A DNA stretch of 64,000 nucleotides, from the NCBI RefSeq assembly GCF_043290135.1, contig NC_134705.1:61221771-61285770 (forward strand), read 5' to 3'. This document shows, piece by piece, positions 21,597 to 34,735 of this stretch (position 1 is its first letter; every line of letters begins with the position of its first letter). The position numbers and the translations under genes were made by a program. This DNA is from Rhipicephalus microplus. Lineage: Eukaryota; Arthropoda; Arachnida; Ixodida; Ixodidae. The notes beneath the pieces were generated by a model. It searched no databases, was not told where the DNA came from, and worked only from the letters and a program-made list of their open reading frames with translations.

Positions 21597-22954
21597 TCAA
21601 ATTCTTAAAGTCTGAGGCTCCATCTTTCTATTCATCTGGATGCGTCCTTGAGGTTGGCGAGCCTGCAAAGGGGCATGGTGATCGCTGACAGCCTTGGATG
21701 GTCTACCATACAAGTAAGGCCGTAACTTACTGAAGGCCCAGACGACGGCAAGACATTCTTTCTCTGTGACCGAACAATTGGTCTCCGCTTTTGTTAAAGT
21801 CCAGCTGGCGTATGCTATCACTTTTTCTTTGCCATTTTGCCACTGTATTAGAATGCAAACAAGGCCGGTGTTACTGGCGTCTGTGTGTATTTCTGTGTAA
21901 GCTGTTTCATCGAAATGAGAAAGGATTGGGGGATCTTGTAACTGTTTTCTTAATTTGTTGAAGACACTTTGCTGCTCCGCTTCCAACTCGAAAGGTACAT
22001 CTTCTCTCGTAAGTTTCGTCAAGGGTTCTGCGATCTGCGAGAAATGTCTGACTAATCGTCTATAGTAAGAACACAGACCTAGAAATCTCCGTACTGACTT
22101 TTTGTCTGCTGGAACAGGGAACCTTGCAACGGCGGCTGTCTTTTCGGGATCAGGGCGAACACAGTGGGCGCTGACAACGTGCCCAAGGAATGAAAGCTTT
22201 TCGAAACCCAATTGGGACTTTTCTGGCTTGATGGTTAAAACCACCAAACGGATTGCTTCTAACACTGTTCATAGGCGCTTGATATGCTCCTCGAATGTAG
22301 CGGCGAAGATGACCGCGTCGTCAAGGTACACTAAGCAACACTGCCACTTCAATCCGGAAAGTACAGTGTCCATCATGCGTTGGAACGTTGCCGGCGCGCA
22401 ACAGAGACAAAAAAAAGAGAACTTTGCATTCATAGAGTACGTCGGGGTTAACAAAAGCAGTCTTCTCGCGATGACGTTCATCAATTTTGATCTGCCAGTG
22501 TCCACTTTTCAGATCTAGTGATGAGAAGAACTTGGCGCACCGAAGTCTGTCTAATGTGTCGTCAATACGTGGGAGGGGATATACATCCCGCTTAGTCACA
22601 ACATTTAATTTCCAGTAGTCGACGCAAAACCATAGCGTGTTATCTTTCTTCTTGACAAGTACTACAGGAGATGCCCACGGACTGCTAGAAGGTTGAATAA
22701 CATCATCTTCAAGCATCTGTACGTGATTCTTGATAACTTCCCTTTCCTTTGGTGAAACACGGTACGGCTGCTGGCGTACCGGCCTGGTTGTCTCGTTCGT
22801 TACGATCCTCTGTTTTGTAATGATCGGAGACCTTTGAACTATCGGAGAAACAGCTGCCGAATTCCCGTACAAGGTCGTATAGCTGTTGATGTTGAATCAC
22901 TGAAAGGTTAGGATTTACAGATATTACGTCGCAGATATTGGACAATGATTTCAT
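21597..22954 (-). pseudogene. Gypsy A reverse transcriptase and RNase H
   Basis: 22321-22954 gives the RT fingers/palm (SPWASPVVLVKKKD, FSSLDLKSGHWQI). 22269-22505, in another frame, carries the catalytic VYLDDAVIF. 21597-22265 carries the RT connection (FLGHVVSAHCVRPDPEK) and RNase H (EIHTDASNTGL, VTEKECLAVVWA). These motif forms are those of Ty3/gypsy pol. At least two frameshifts interrupt it. Confidence 0.85.
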
Positions 22955-23064
22955 ATTCGTTGACGTTGTTTCAAGGCTGCATACTTCTGTGGCTTCACAA
23001 ACCTCATGAAAAAAGGCTATGGCTGTCCCCTTTGCGATGTGTTAGAATTCGTTCCGGAAATTTG

Positions 23065-23980
23065 TCAGGAGGATGTCTGCGTACCCGTTTCGTAGCTGGA
23101 TAATCCCTCGTGCCACATAAACACCTTTTTTTTCAGGAAAACATCCATGTTGCTGTCTGCCACACCTTCGTAGTCACTAAACGTATCATTTCTGACTAGA
23201 ACCATTACACTGCTCTGCGACGGTACAGTCACCTCATCATCAACGATGCGCAGTCTAGTAATGTATCGCTCGTCTGTTCGAGCTACCTTTATAGCTTGTT
23301 CCGTCGAAAATGATACGCTGGACCTCTCCAATTCAATAATGCACCATTTGCTTGCAGAAAATTCATTCCCAGTATAACTTCTCTCGAACATACGGGCAGG
23401 ACAACAAAGTCACCAACGTAAGTGAAACCTCGTATTTCATCTCTTGCAGCGCATCTGCCGAGAGGCGTAAGAAGGTGACCGCCTGCCGTACGTACTTGAG
23501 GTCCACTCCATTCAGTCAGAACTTTCCTGAGGCACTTCGCTAAATCGTAGCTTATCATAGAGTAATCCACACCGGAATTGATTAAAGCCATAAGCTCTAG
23601 CCCAGCAATTACCAACGGCAAGTCTGAAGTTATCTTCTCACTACTGCACTTGTCTTGTCGCCTAGAAGATCTTGGCTCATACCCACAAAGGGGGATTGGC
23701 CACACTGTACCTTATAATAGATATTTTTTGTACAACGCTTGCACTTCTTTACCTGGAGACAGTCTTCGTCCTCGTCCCACTGGTGTCGCAGTGGAGGATC
23801 TTCATATTTCAAATCACCAGCGGCCTCGCTTCCACAGGTCGCCCACTTCAGTTTCTCGGGTTTCGACTAGGCGAATGATGCCTAGGTGCATTTGGAAAGG
23901 AACGTGGGCTTGGCGAGCGCTGACGTAGAGGGGTTGGTGACCGCGGTTGATGACGATGATGCTGGTCGAAGCTCTGACGT
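23065..23980 (-). pseudogene. Gypsy A gag-pol linker and aspartic protease
   Basis: 23289-23705 contains VIAGLELMALINSGVDYSMI, where the family has D[ST]G; here Asp is replaced by Asn, so the protease active site is lost. It is followed by a typical GDFVVLPVCSREVILGMNFL segment. Upstream, at about 23850-23960, is an Arg/Ser/Pro-rich linker (RSPTPLRQRSPSP). Several stops are present. Confidence 0.7.
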
Positions 23981-24265
23981 GAGCACAGGTATGACGTGAC
24001 ACAGGCACTGTGTCACAGCGCAGTGAGTGGCTACAACATCGAACGTTTCCGCTTTCTAGGGCACCACGCAGTCGAACGTTCCTGCAGTAGCTGGTTCCTT
24101 CGAACTCTTTCGGACGGTGGTTTGGGTGAGACTTGGGTGAATTTGACCTGTTGAAACTAGCTGACGTTGCATATTACCTGTTAAAGCAATCCAATTAGTG
24201 CTAATGTCTAATTTGTATCCTGGCCAAGGGCACAGCGCTTGGTCAGCCTCCTTGCATAAGATGAC

Positions 24266-25498
24266 TTGCCATTGGAATATTTTTTCCGCAGTGGTGTTGG
24301 CAGCATCCCTGTTACGCTGGTGCCCTCGAGGGGTAGATTTATTAGGCTCAACAACCCGAAGGCGATCCAGGCGAAGTTGCAGGCCATGACGCCACACTTC
24401 CAGCTGATAAGTGATGTTCGTCAGTTCAGAAGAGGTGGTTTAGTATGCAGATCGTCAGATCCTTCATGCGTTTCTGAGATCCTAAAGTGCTTCGGTCCCG
24501 GTGAGTGCGTTTATCCCACCTCATTTAGCGTGCACTAAGGGAATTGTACGAGGAGTCGACTCTAGATTAACGCCCGCTGAGACTCTGGAAAAGCTGTCTG
24601 ATGCTGGGGTCATAGCTGTGTATTGGTACAACGGATTAGTTAACGGCGAGAAAGTCCCCACTGAGTCGGTTATTGCTACCTTCGCTGGCACTTCCTGTCC
24701 ATCCGAGTTGAAAATATGGTCACTCATTTTCAGAGTCGAACTTCTCGCTTCTCGTCCTCTCCAATGACAAAACTGTTGGCGTTTTGGTCACAGTATAGGG
24801 GGCTGTAAATCAAATTCACGTTGCCACATCTGTGGCGATGCCCATCCATCGAAGGAGTGCAACGCCGAAACCGAAAAGTGCTGCCTCTGTGCAGGAAATC
24901 ATGCGGCCGATTACCTGAACTGCACCACAAGGTCCAATGAAACGCAACTGCTGGAAATCATGGACAGACGTCGTTGCTCGCGGCTAGAAGCAATACCAGT
25001 TGTGAAGGATGGGACCTTTGGATATGCCAAAGTTACTTCTAGGCACGAACAACTAAGTGAGACGAAGATTCTGATCTTATCGAAGCTGCAGTAGAAAAGG
25101 TGGTGTCTAAAGTGCTGGAACACATAGTTAAGAGCGTAAGTGAGTGCATCTCTCAAAGGTTTTGCTCACAGATGACACAGCTGGTCTCTGCAGTAGCAGT
25201 ACCGATAGCCAAGTCGGCATCTTGTGCAGCAGAGGAGATGCCAAATTTAGCACCACAGCGACAATCCCGAGAGGAAAAAACCCCAGTTTTGTCTGTACCT
25301 TCCACGTCGACCCACGCGGAGGATCAGAATGAAATGCACGTATGCCAAGATTTCACGCATCAGAAGCGCACTGGATCTCCTTTAAAATCTCCTTGCCCAA
25401 ACTCAAAACTTAAAAAGGGTAACAAAAATGCCAGTGCACTAATCAAAGAGAGTATTTTAGAAGCTGCCGTTGCTGAAGTGTTTCACTCGTCAACATAG
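24266..25498 (+). pseudogene. LINE C ORF1 (gag-like)
   Basis: Overlapping frames at 24266-24538 and 24501-24767 are followed by a zinc-knuckle region near 24815-24925 (CHICGDAHPSKEC, CCLCAGNHAADYLNC). A hydrophilic C-terminal part follows at 25100-25498 with SPLKSPCPNSKLKKGNK. Role as in other LINE ORF1 proteins: RNA binding. Two or more frameshifts. Confidence 0.65.
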
Positions 25499-25499
25499 A

Positions 25500-28400
25500 T
25501 AACTTGAGAGTAGTACAGTGGAATTGTAGGTCTTTGATCTCTGCTTCTACTAATTTACTTTGCTTAATTAATCAATTATATCCAGATATACTCTTATTAC
25601 AAGAAACCTGGCTTAACCCCCTAAGAATTATCATGTAAACAATTTTACAACATTTTGGCTAGACCGTCCATCACTAGGAGGTGGTCTAATTATACTAGCC
25701 TCGGATAAATTTTGCCGCACAGCGAGCATAGCTTTTCAGCTTATGTCCTCAGACTGTGAAATTTTGGCAATAGACCTCAGTCTGCCAGGGCACCGCCCCT
25801 TTTCACTTATAAATGCATATTTTCCTGTGGTTTTGCATAATACTTAACAATTAGATACTGCCTTAGCTAATTGCAAAAATGATTTCCTTCTCGCTGGCGA
25901 TTTCAACTCACATCATGTTTTGTGGGGATTTTGAACAGACTTTTCGGGTACTCTTCTGTGGGATTGAATGATTAATAACCTTACCTGCCTAAATAAAAGA
26001 CAGCCTACATTTATTCGCGGACTATTCGCGGACGGACACGATCGGTATAAGATCTTAAGTTTTGCAGCTCGAGTGTTTCAATAAAGTCTTGGAAAACAAT
26101 TGATTTCTCTTCAAACAGCAACCATCTTCCTATATACTTTGAAATCTCATGTGCTGTGAAATCTATTCATAGAACAGAGAAAACATTGATCAATTACGAA
26201 AATTTTAAGGACTGCTTACGTTCAAATATTACGGCAGTGTTCAGTGGTCACAATGAGGATCTCGGCGGAAATGTCTGTTCTGCTTTAAAAATCTCCAAGA
26301 ACACTTCAGAATTCGTAATTGCTTCAGCGTCAACCAAAAGTGCCCAACCTAGTAGATGGTGGAATAATGAGTGCACACGAGACTATAGAAGAAGAAAAGC
26401 TGCATGGAAAAGACTCATATGTAATCAGAGTTCAAAAAACTGGAAGGATTATCAGTTCATTGTGGCAAAATTTTAGCGCACTGTATCGCGAGCGAAAGAG
26501 CAATATGACCAAGAACACTTCGAGTACCTGTCTAAATCGAATGACAAACGTGCTTTATTCAATTTCTTTCATAGTAGGAAGAAGACCCCTATACCAGGGA
26601 ACGTTGACTCAGTAGTTCACACCTCACAAAAACTACAGGAATCATCAAATCAATTGACTGAACGATTAGAAAACAGGTTTTCAACGCGTCTTCCGAATTC
26701 GGCTTACACAACAGCCATCTATGACTACACAGAAATATCGACTTCCGAATTAAATCAGGCTACGGAAAAATTGCCAAATGCAGCAGCAGGCCCCTATGGA
26801 ATAACAACTACAATGCTAAAAATACTACACAGGCAATATCCGAACAATCTTTTAGGTCTCGTCCATTATTCCCTTAGAAAAGTATGGATCCCTTCTAAAT
26901 GGAAGATTGCAAAAATTATCCCATTGCTTAAGAAATAGGGGGCAGACTATAATTTAGACAACATACGACCGATAGCCTTAACGTCTAATGTAGTAAAACT
27001 TATTGAAACGGTACTTCATGGTCGTATAATTAGGTTTATTAATGAGAAACAACTGTTGAGTTCTTCCCAAATTGGCTTTAGATCTGGATGTTCCATATGG
27101 CATGCACATGTAGATCTGGAAAGTCGTATTCATATTGCCCGTCACAAAAACCAGTTTGCGGCTTTAGTGACCTTAGACATATGTAAAGCATACGATAGTG
27201 TAGAGTATTCTATTTTGATTAATCAGTTATGCAGTCATGGACTTCCACCTTATATAGTAGCATGGGTGACGGAATATTTAAGTAGAAGAGAATTCTATTG
27301 TTTTCAAGGCAATTTCTCTTCGTGTAAACACAAGCAAACCCGAGGTGTACCTCAGGGGTCAGTACTTTTCCTCGTATTATTCAACATATTGCTTAGTACC
27401 ATCCCCGTTCAGCCAGATGTGAAAACCTATGTTTATGCCAATGACATTGCTCTCTTTGCTATGGCACATGACTTCCACTGTCTATATACTATCTTTCAAG
27501 CCTATTTAAATGTAATAGAACATTCGCTGGATGGATTGACATTGAACCTGAATACCAGTAAATGTGCTATGCTCGTTTTTCCTGTCCGAGATCCTGTGCA
27601 TATATATAATAATTACAAGCTTCAAGATATCCCACAAGTGCAATCATTGAAATATCTTGGAGTTATGTATAATGAACATCTCCATTGGCACCCTCATATT
27701 GAATACATCGCGACAAAAGCAGTACGCGCGATGGGCGTATGCACGTACTGCGAAGATTGAGCAATTGTAGACCAGGTATGTGAAGGAAGGCACTTTTGAT
27801 TATATATAAAATGTATGTCCGACCTGTGTTAGAGTTTGGCTGCGTTCTTTTTTCTGGTGCGCCAGCCTGCAAACGTCGACCGCTCGTTCTATTGTAAAGA
27901 GAGGCTTTACAGCTCTGCTTAGGACTTCCATAGTATACTGCAAATGCAGTGTTATACCTTGAAGCACGACTACCAATACTATTATGTCGCTTTAACATTC
28001 TTACTGTGCAGACCTTTTTACGACTATTTGCAGCACCGTTTAACCCTGAACAAATTATTCTTATTTCCAATCCTGACCTATTCTTCTCTGTGCATTGGCC
28101 CAGATTTCACAAACCACAATAGTATTTGTTCAATCGTTACTTGAGCCTCTAAATGTACAAGTTCGTGACCTGATTCCTTTAACTGAGCAACAAATTTATC
28201 CAAAAATTGTTTACCATGATATCTTCTCGATTCACCCTAAGCTATTGCCAACAGGCATTTTGAACGGCTTATTGCAGGACCACTTAAGTACTTTGCCAAC
28301 AAATGTCATTATTGCAACGGATGCATCGCAATCGGATGAAAAATTAGACATTGGAATATAATGCCCCGTACTTGATTGGTCATTTTCACTTCGCTTACCA

Positions 28401-29144
28401 GATTTTCTTCCTGTATTTCTGGCTGAATTTATGGCAATAATGTTAGCTTTGCGGAAGGTAAATACTTCTATTCCAGTCGTGGCAGTCATAACTGATTCAT
28501 TATCAGTGTGCTCTTCTCTGTCCGCAACCGGTTGCTCACCCATACTGAAACTTTTTAAATCGTTGGCTCCTTGTCATCTCCAAAGTTATTCATTTATACT
28601 GGGCACCAGGGCACAAAGGTCTGTTGTTAAACGAAATAGCCGATTCTCTTGGGAAGGCATCACTTTCGACACCCATCATTCCTATTTTCCTTTGTACAGT
28701 ACACATTACGGTGGCGTGATTTTGCACACGTAAAATCAGGCAAAATTTATCACACCCTGTACTGGCGGCTTCTCCGGAGTACAACCACTTGTTATTCCCC
28801 TGGCGTAGTGAACTGTGTAATTCAAGGATGATTGAAGTTGTTAGCGCAAAACTTCGTTGTGGCGTTACCTCTCCTAATTTTTACTAGCACAGATCAGGTA
28901 TTTGAATTCCCCTCTGTGCATGTACTGTAATGAAGATGAAACGATCAGTCATTTTTCATTACATTGCCATCGTTTTGATTTATTCAGGCAAAGCATACTA
29001 GCCCCACCTCTTCAAAAACTGGACTTGCAATTATCACAACCTGATCTTCTTTCATTTGGAGCCTCTACACTGGGTTTCAGCCACAGGAATGTTTTAGTCG
29101 CCGTTCAGGAATACATTACTGCGACTAAACGATTTTCTTGCTAA
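25500..29144 (+). pseudogene. LINE C ORF2 (endonuclease-RT-RNase H)
   Basis: The endonuclease near 25510-25960 shows VVQWNCRSL, LLLQETWLNP and LAGDFNSHHVLWG between stops. Basic linker at 26156-26476. RT is at 26654-27760: LVTLDICKAYDSVEYSIL, TRGVPQGSVLF and VYANDIALF, where the catalytic DD has become ND. RNase H is at about 28300-28660 (IATDASQ, ITDSLSVCSS, YWAPGHKGLLLNEIADSL). The terminal finger CMYCNEDETISHFSLHCH is at 28914-28965. EN-RT-RNase H order suggests an I-like clade. Many stops make it dead. Confidence 0.75.
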
Positions 29145-29293
29145 ATTACGGTTTCACTATTTTTTTATTTTTTTTATTTTTTCCTGCAAATTCGCAATGG
29201 GCATTTCATATCAGAATCAAATCACAAAAGTTTTTAGGAATGATGCAATGCTGAAAGTATCTGGCAAATTCACTTTTTAATCGGCCAATCCCC

Positions 29294-30415
29294 TCAATTG
29301 GGTACAAGGCATTTGCACAGGGAAACAACAACAACATATTCCTCGATGTCAGACGGCCTTTCGCCGTTTCGCGGACATGGTGCGTTGATCACGAATCCCA
29401 GAAGACCAGCTTGACGGTATCGACAAAATCGGTACAGATGGCCAGCCTCTCTACAGTGGAAGCACAGGGGCCTACGTTCCGCATCTCGCGATACATCGAT
29501 CTTCCGAGGTCCTGTCTCTATCGAAAGAGGTGCGCTTCGAGTTGCCTCTACGATATGGCGCGGGCTACGTGTTGTCGGTGCGTAAGTACCTGGTGCCTCG
29601 ATAGGCACACAGTGGACAGCAGGCCGCCTGACCACCTCAGATTAAGTCACCGCGCGTCGTGTCGGTGGTGCATCACTCTGCGACTCCCGTATGGCCTGCC
29701 GAATTTCTTCTCGGACAACATCCACAATAGAAAGTTCCGGTGAAGCGGGTGGCTGCAGCTTGCGTAGTTCCTCCCAGACAACTGACCGGACGACCTCCCG
29801 CAGAGTGTCAAGATTATCGACAACGTTTGCCGAGAAGACTCCTGCTGATGTACAAGCTACGTCACGATAGTATTGCCGGGATCTCTGCTGCAGCGTCCTT
29901 TCTATTGTTGTTGCTTCCGACCGAAACTCAGCAGCAGTGCGCGGCGGATTGTAAACGAGTCCCACGAACAGCTCTTGTTTTACCCCATGCATGAAATGAC
30001 GCACCTTCTTGTCTTCAGTCATGTTAGGATCAGCTCGCTTGAACAGGCAGGACATGTCTTCTATGTACACAGTGACAGTCTCCTTTGTGCGTTGATTCCG
30101 TGCACGAAGAGCTGGTTCTGCCTTTTCCGGCGATCATTGTTGCCAAACGTACACAGTAGCTGCCGCCTGAACTCTCCTGAACTCTTCCCAGCACGTCAGA
30201 GATGCGTCGTGGTTTTCGTACCACAATCGCGCTGCATCTTCCACAGAGACGTATACGTTGCGCAACTTGCCTGCTTCGTTCCATTGGTTTATGTTCGCCA
30301 TTCCCTCGAAATGATCCAGCCAGTCTTAGACATCCTCCAACGGGTCGCCAAGGAACACCTTCGGTATGACGGGTTGGCTGACAATAAGTTGTGATGGTGC
30401 AACTTGGCTAGTCAT
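29294..30415 (-). pseudogene. Gypsy A gag
   Basis: Minus-strand pieces cover a capsid-like region (30030-30284; WYENHDASLTCWEEF appears in the neighbouring frame near 30210), 29642-30070 (YIEDMSCLFKRADPN) and a C-terminal zinc knuckle CFHCREAGHLYRFC in 29294-29635. The capsid motif parallels WYENHKDALTSWDSF in gypsy element B, so both belong to one gag lineage. The gag is cut off after the knuckle by LINE C. Confidence 0.75.
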
Positions 30416-30614
30416 GGTGGTGGTGTTTCTTTTCTCCGTCGCCGATGCCCTTGGCACAAAGGGGAAGTGGTTCAAATTCTGGTGAATCCTCTCGAATGCG
30501 GCGATTGGTCCGTTGGTGTACCGGCGTAAGCTCCACGGCTTGCGGATGGCGAGGGATTGGACTTCGCTCTCTCGTGGGGTTTGGAATCATCTACCCAGAA
30601 CCTCCACCAGAAAA

Positions 30615-30865
30615 TGTAACAAATGCAGCAGCCTCACAACAAGGATGTTCTATTTACACGGTTTATTAAGGGCGAACTTGTGCTCAAAGTGAACGACGCA
30701 CAGCAATCAAGATCCTAAGGTCGGCAGTCCTCGTGAGCGCCTCGAGCACCCTCATTTTCTTCACGCGCGTTGGCAGTTCGGTGGAGTACCGTGCGCATGC
30801 AGGGCCGGCTCGAGCAATTGCGGCTGGCTTCGTCGCTCCACGTTGCACGGAGCAATTTCTTGTGG

Positions 30866-30869
<4 letters not shown>
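30615..30869 (-). repeat. 5' LTR of gypsy element A
   Basis: Homologous to 19787-20090 but about 50 bp shorter. It ends on the minus strand in TTGTTACA, followed by the TGGTGGAGG... primer-binding region; its outer end runs into (TA)n. Confidence 0.8.

Positions 30870-30940
<71 letters not shown>
30867..30940. repeat. (TA)n microsatellite
   Basis: About 37 TA units at the outer edge of the 5' LTR of gypsy element A. Confidence 0.95.
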
Positions 30941-30943
<3 letters not shown>

Positions 30944-31081
30944 ACGGGCGTATGTGCCAAGGGCGAGGACAAAGAAGCAGCGCCAAAACATCTGGTCAGG
31001 GCAAGGCCAACGAAGATGTGCTTTTTGCAGTCTGATAAAGTTAGGTTGAGGCTTGGTACTTTGCACTGACGGGTATAAATG

Positions 31082-34000
31082 TCACTCGAGCCTTGACTTT
31101 AGCCACCAATCGGATAACCTTTTCCTAGTTAATTCTACCCGCTCAAAGTCTATTTTGCCCTCCCTGTCCCTACACCCCAGTGCTTCGAAAAACTTTGCAC
31201 CATAATCCTGAACTATAGGGTGAAGCCCTTTACAGAAAAATGTCAAGTGTTCAGCAGTTTCCTCCTCCTCTCCACACGCACTGCATACCGTGTCTGCCCC
31301 TTCATATTTGGCATGATATGTCTCAGTTCCCAATACTCCCGTCTTCACCTCAAGCAGTAGAGAACTACCCCGAGTAATATCATGAATCCTTTCTGTGGCA
31401 ATTTCCTGCTTAAAAGTTCAATAGAACTCTAGTGCAGACTTCTTAATCACGCCGATTCTCCACATGTCGGTCCCAGCTTCCTTCACCTTCTTCTTAACCA
31501 ATAATACTCTTTGGTTTGGCCCCCTGCTGTTTTCGAAGTATTTAGCCGTCATTTTTCTGGTTCGCTTCCTTCATTTTGTATCGACATTCTTCATGTACAA
31601 GTATCTGAAAACATTCCTAGCCCAACGCTCCTTCCCCATTTCTCTCAATGGATTCTCAAATGTTATCTTGCTGCTAGCTCCCCTGCCCTCAAATGATGCC
31701 CATCCCATATCACCTTGTGCTCCCTGATTTGGTGTATTCACGTGAGCTCCTAAGGCAAGCCTACCTATTTTCCACGTTGCTTGATTTCTAATCTTGCTTA
31801 AACTTCTGATTTGATGCACAATACCACATTGCCGAGCGTCAGACCAGGAACCATGACTCCTTTCCTTATTCCTTTCACAACATCATACCTATTGTAATTC
31901 CACAGTGCCCTCTTTTTCATCACTGCTGCATTCCTGTTACCTTTAGTCGTCACGTATATTTCGTGTTCCCTTAGGTACTCGGTCCTATTGATTATCCATA
32001 CGCCCAGATATTTGTATTCATCTGTTACCTCTAGCGTGACCTCCTGCATTCTAAGCTCATACCTTCATTATCATTGAAAATCATGACTGCTGATTTTTCC
32101 TTACTGAATCAGAAATCTAACATATGGCCCCCATTACTGCAGATGTCCATCAATCTCTGCAAATCTTCCTTGTTGTCAGCCATTTGCACTATATCATCTG
32201 TGTACACCAATGCTGGTAATCCCTGTTCAATGAGTTTTCCTTGTTTGATGAAAGAGAGGTCGAAGCCAAGTCCACTTCGCTCTAATTTGGCCTCTAATTT
32301 TTGTAGGTACATTATGAATAACAAGGGTGCCAGAGAACACCCCTGCCTAAGCCCCCGTTTTACCTATTTGGGCTTGGATACCTGCTTTTTCCACTTTATA
32401 GCTGTCTTGTTACCTTTATAGATATTCTTTAAAAGATTAGTGACTCCGTCTTTCACACCTAGTGTATCCAGTATTCCCAACAAGTTCTCTTGAACCACGC
32501 TATCGTACGCTCCCTAGATATCGAAAAATGCTAGCTCCAGTGGCCTGTGTTCCTTTTCTGCTATTTCGATGCACTGCAACAGTGAGAACAGATTGTCTTC
32601 CAACCTCCTGTGTTTCCGAAACCCATTCTGCAGTTCCCCCAGCACCCCCTTATCCTCTGTTCATGCCTGCAGTCCTTCCTTTATAATCTGCATCGCCAGA
32701 CTACTGATGTCAAAGACTGTAGACTGAATGACTGTAAACTACTGATATCGCTGTTATAGGACGGTAGTTGTTTATGTCAGCTTTGTCCCCCTTTCCTTTA
32801 TACATCATGCTCATCCTGCTTTCCATCCATTGGGGACTTCACCATCAATTATTATTTTGCTCGCTACCTCTCTCCGAGTCTGCTTAGACTTCGGACCCAA
32901 TGTCTTCATCAGCATAATTGGAATGTCATATGGGCCTGTTGATGTACTATTAGGAACCCTCTGATAAGCCCTTTCCCACTCTCGTTGTGAAAATGGAGCC
33001 AAGGCGCCACTTCATTCATCTTTGTCTATTGTGGTGCATAAGGCACTTCTTCGTTGAATTTTTTTGTCACCCTTGATCTTACATATTGATTGATTTGTGG
33101 GGTTTAACGTCCCAAAACCACCATATGATTATGAGAGACGCCGTAGTGGAGGGCTCCGGAAATTTTGACCACCTGGGGTTCTTTAACGTGCACCAAAATC
33201 TGAGCACACGGGCCTCGACATTTCCGCCTCCATCGGAAATGCAGCCGCCGCAGCCGGGATTTGAACCCGCGACCTGCGGGTCAGCAGCCGAGTACCTTAG
33301 CCACTAGACCACCGCGGCGGGGCCTTGTTCTTACATATTCAATAGCTTCATCCCCTTCTAGTCTAGCACATTGAGCTGTAGTTATAAACCTCTGTTCTAG
33401 GCTTGTCTCATTTCTGAGGGAGTTTAGATGGTTCCCAAATTTCATAGCTGCATTTTTACCATTTTTCATGTACTTCTGCCAGCCATTGAGCCCCTTTTCT
33501 TCTAATCTTTTCATTGATCAAAAGGGATGCTTCCCTTCTACACCTTAGAAAGATGTCCTATTTTCTTTCAACGTCATCTGTCGTTCACCCCGCTGCTTAG
33601 CATGTCTGTGCTCTCTAGAGGCTTCCTGACGTTTTGCTATGGCTCTCTTAACTTCCTCATCCCACCAACTCTTCGGGTTATGTCTTCTTTTTCGCGGTGA
33701 CTTGTTACGTGCCTTAGCAAGCTCTAGCTCAAACAGTCTAATTAGATTCGTGTATGTCCCCACTGCTTTATTATCCTCAGTGATTACTTTCTCAGTTTTT
33801 TTTAGTAGCTATTTCTATTTGCCTTTCTAAATAAAAATTTTCGTGTAGTTCCTCATCTTGTCTTCTTCCCACTTTCACTGCTCTTCCAAAACTTAGCTTG
33901 ATACGTTTCTGATCACTACCCAGACTTCTGGAGCCACATTCATCTATGTGCATTCCCCTGAGCCTCTCATACATCCTATGTGACATCAGTGCGTAATCTA

Positions 34001-34735
34001 TCATCGACTGCAGCCTTTCTACCTCTATCTTATTTGCCCTTCACACTCCTCAGTACTCTTCCAAATGATCAAACCATGCCTTTCACATATATCCATGATT
34101 ATTTTGCCTGTTGGGTCGGTATACCCATCTATATCTTCTAGGTGCGCAGTCATATCTCCTAGTATAATTATCTCGCACTCTCTTCCTAATTCCTCAGTGT
34201 CCTTTGATATGCACTCCACTATTGCCTGGTTTTCCTCTCTGGCGTTCGCTCCCGTCCACGAGCACACCAAACCAAAGAGTGTCATTTCCCTGCCACTTTC
34301 TCTTTTACTCATAATTGTTCCTTGCACTCCTGCTTGACCCTTTGCCAGTCTGTACTTTTATGAATGAATGCCCCAATGCCAACCCCTTTCTGCTGCCTTC
34401 TGTTCTATTACAATATTCCCACACGTAGTCCGTATCGTTAGGGGGTTGTTGTTCCATGTCCCTAAGATGTGTTTCTATGAAACCCTATACCGTCGGCCTC
34501 GCCTCCCTTAACTGTTCTTCTATCTCTTCCAACTTTAGCCTGTTCCTGCCGCCCTGCTTGTTAATTATTATACCTTGCGTATGAATTGGCTCGGCACTCG
34601 TAGCTACGTCTCTTTTTGCCCTGGACTCTACCTGTCTTAGATATTGGTACCACTTTGGAATCATATCTGTACATACCACCTTTCAAAATGTCTTCCTGGA
34701 TGTTTTCTTCGTTACTACAGGTTTTCCCGCTCAAT
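31082..34735 (-). pseudogene. LINE D (APE endonuclease + RT), clade unassigned
   Basis: Minus-strand order, in broken frames. Endonuclease pieces lie at 34025-34327 (EIIILGDMTAHLEDIDGYTD) and 33792-34004 (IDYALMS...). A linker sits at 33545-33763 (SWWDEEVKRAIAKRQE). RT follows at 32811-33002 (STGPYDIPIMLMKTLG), 32109-32324 (LVYTDDIVQMADNKEDL, an intact catalytic TDD) and 31798-32049 (EYKYLGVWI). A C-terminal finger, CSACGEEEETAEHLTFFC, is at 31082-31348. The SINE at 33088-33322 interrupts it. I cannot assign the clade with confidence. Confidence 0.75.
33088..33322 (-). mobile_element. Ruka-like SINE, copy 2
   Basis: Reverse orientation; target duplication ccttgatcttacatatt at 33071-33087 versus ccttgttcttacatatt at 33323-33339 (one mismatch). 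Inserted in LINE D, so younger than it. Confidence 0.9.

Larger units (their letters stand above)
24010..29285 (+). mobile_element. I-like LINE C nested in gypsy element A
   Basis: Plus-strand non-LTR element: ORF1 (about 24266-25498), ORF2 with endonuclease, RT, RNase H and terminal finger (about 25500-29144), then a T/A-rich tail (29160-29185). It separates the gag zinc knuckle (29,300s) from the gag-pol linker (23,900s) of gypsy element A. The ends are approximate and no target duplication was recognised. Confidence 0.75.
19787..30869 (-). mobile_element. Ty3/gypsy LTR element A, interrupted by LINE C
   Basis: Minus-strand order: LTR (30615-30869), primer-binding region with TGGTGGAGGTTCTGGG just inside it, and gag (29294-30415). 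A foreign plus-strand LINE follows (about 24010-29285). Then come the gag-pol linker, protease, RT, RNase H and integrase (about 20319-23980), a polypurine tract (20091-20105 complement) and the 3' LTR (19787-20090). Both outer ends abut (TA)n tracts. The two LTRs share most sequence but differ by a ~50-bp indel. Age or a chimeric origin from two copies is therefore possible; one insertion is the simpler reading. Confidence 0.7.

Noticed and set aside
30684..31066. Ile/Tyr-repeat open frames over TA tracts
   Set aside because: Translation of (TA)n in any frame gives alternating Ile/Tyr; not coding.
33086..33307. Similar ~72-residue frames in several places (also 1067-1282, 61989-62210)
   Set aside because: They are translations of the SINE body, shared because the SINE is repeated.
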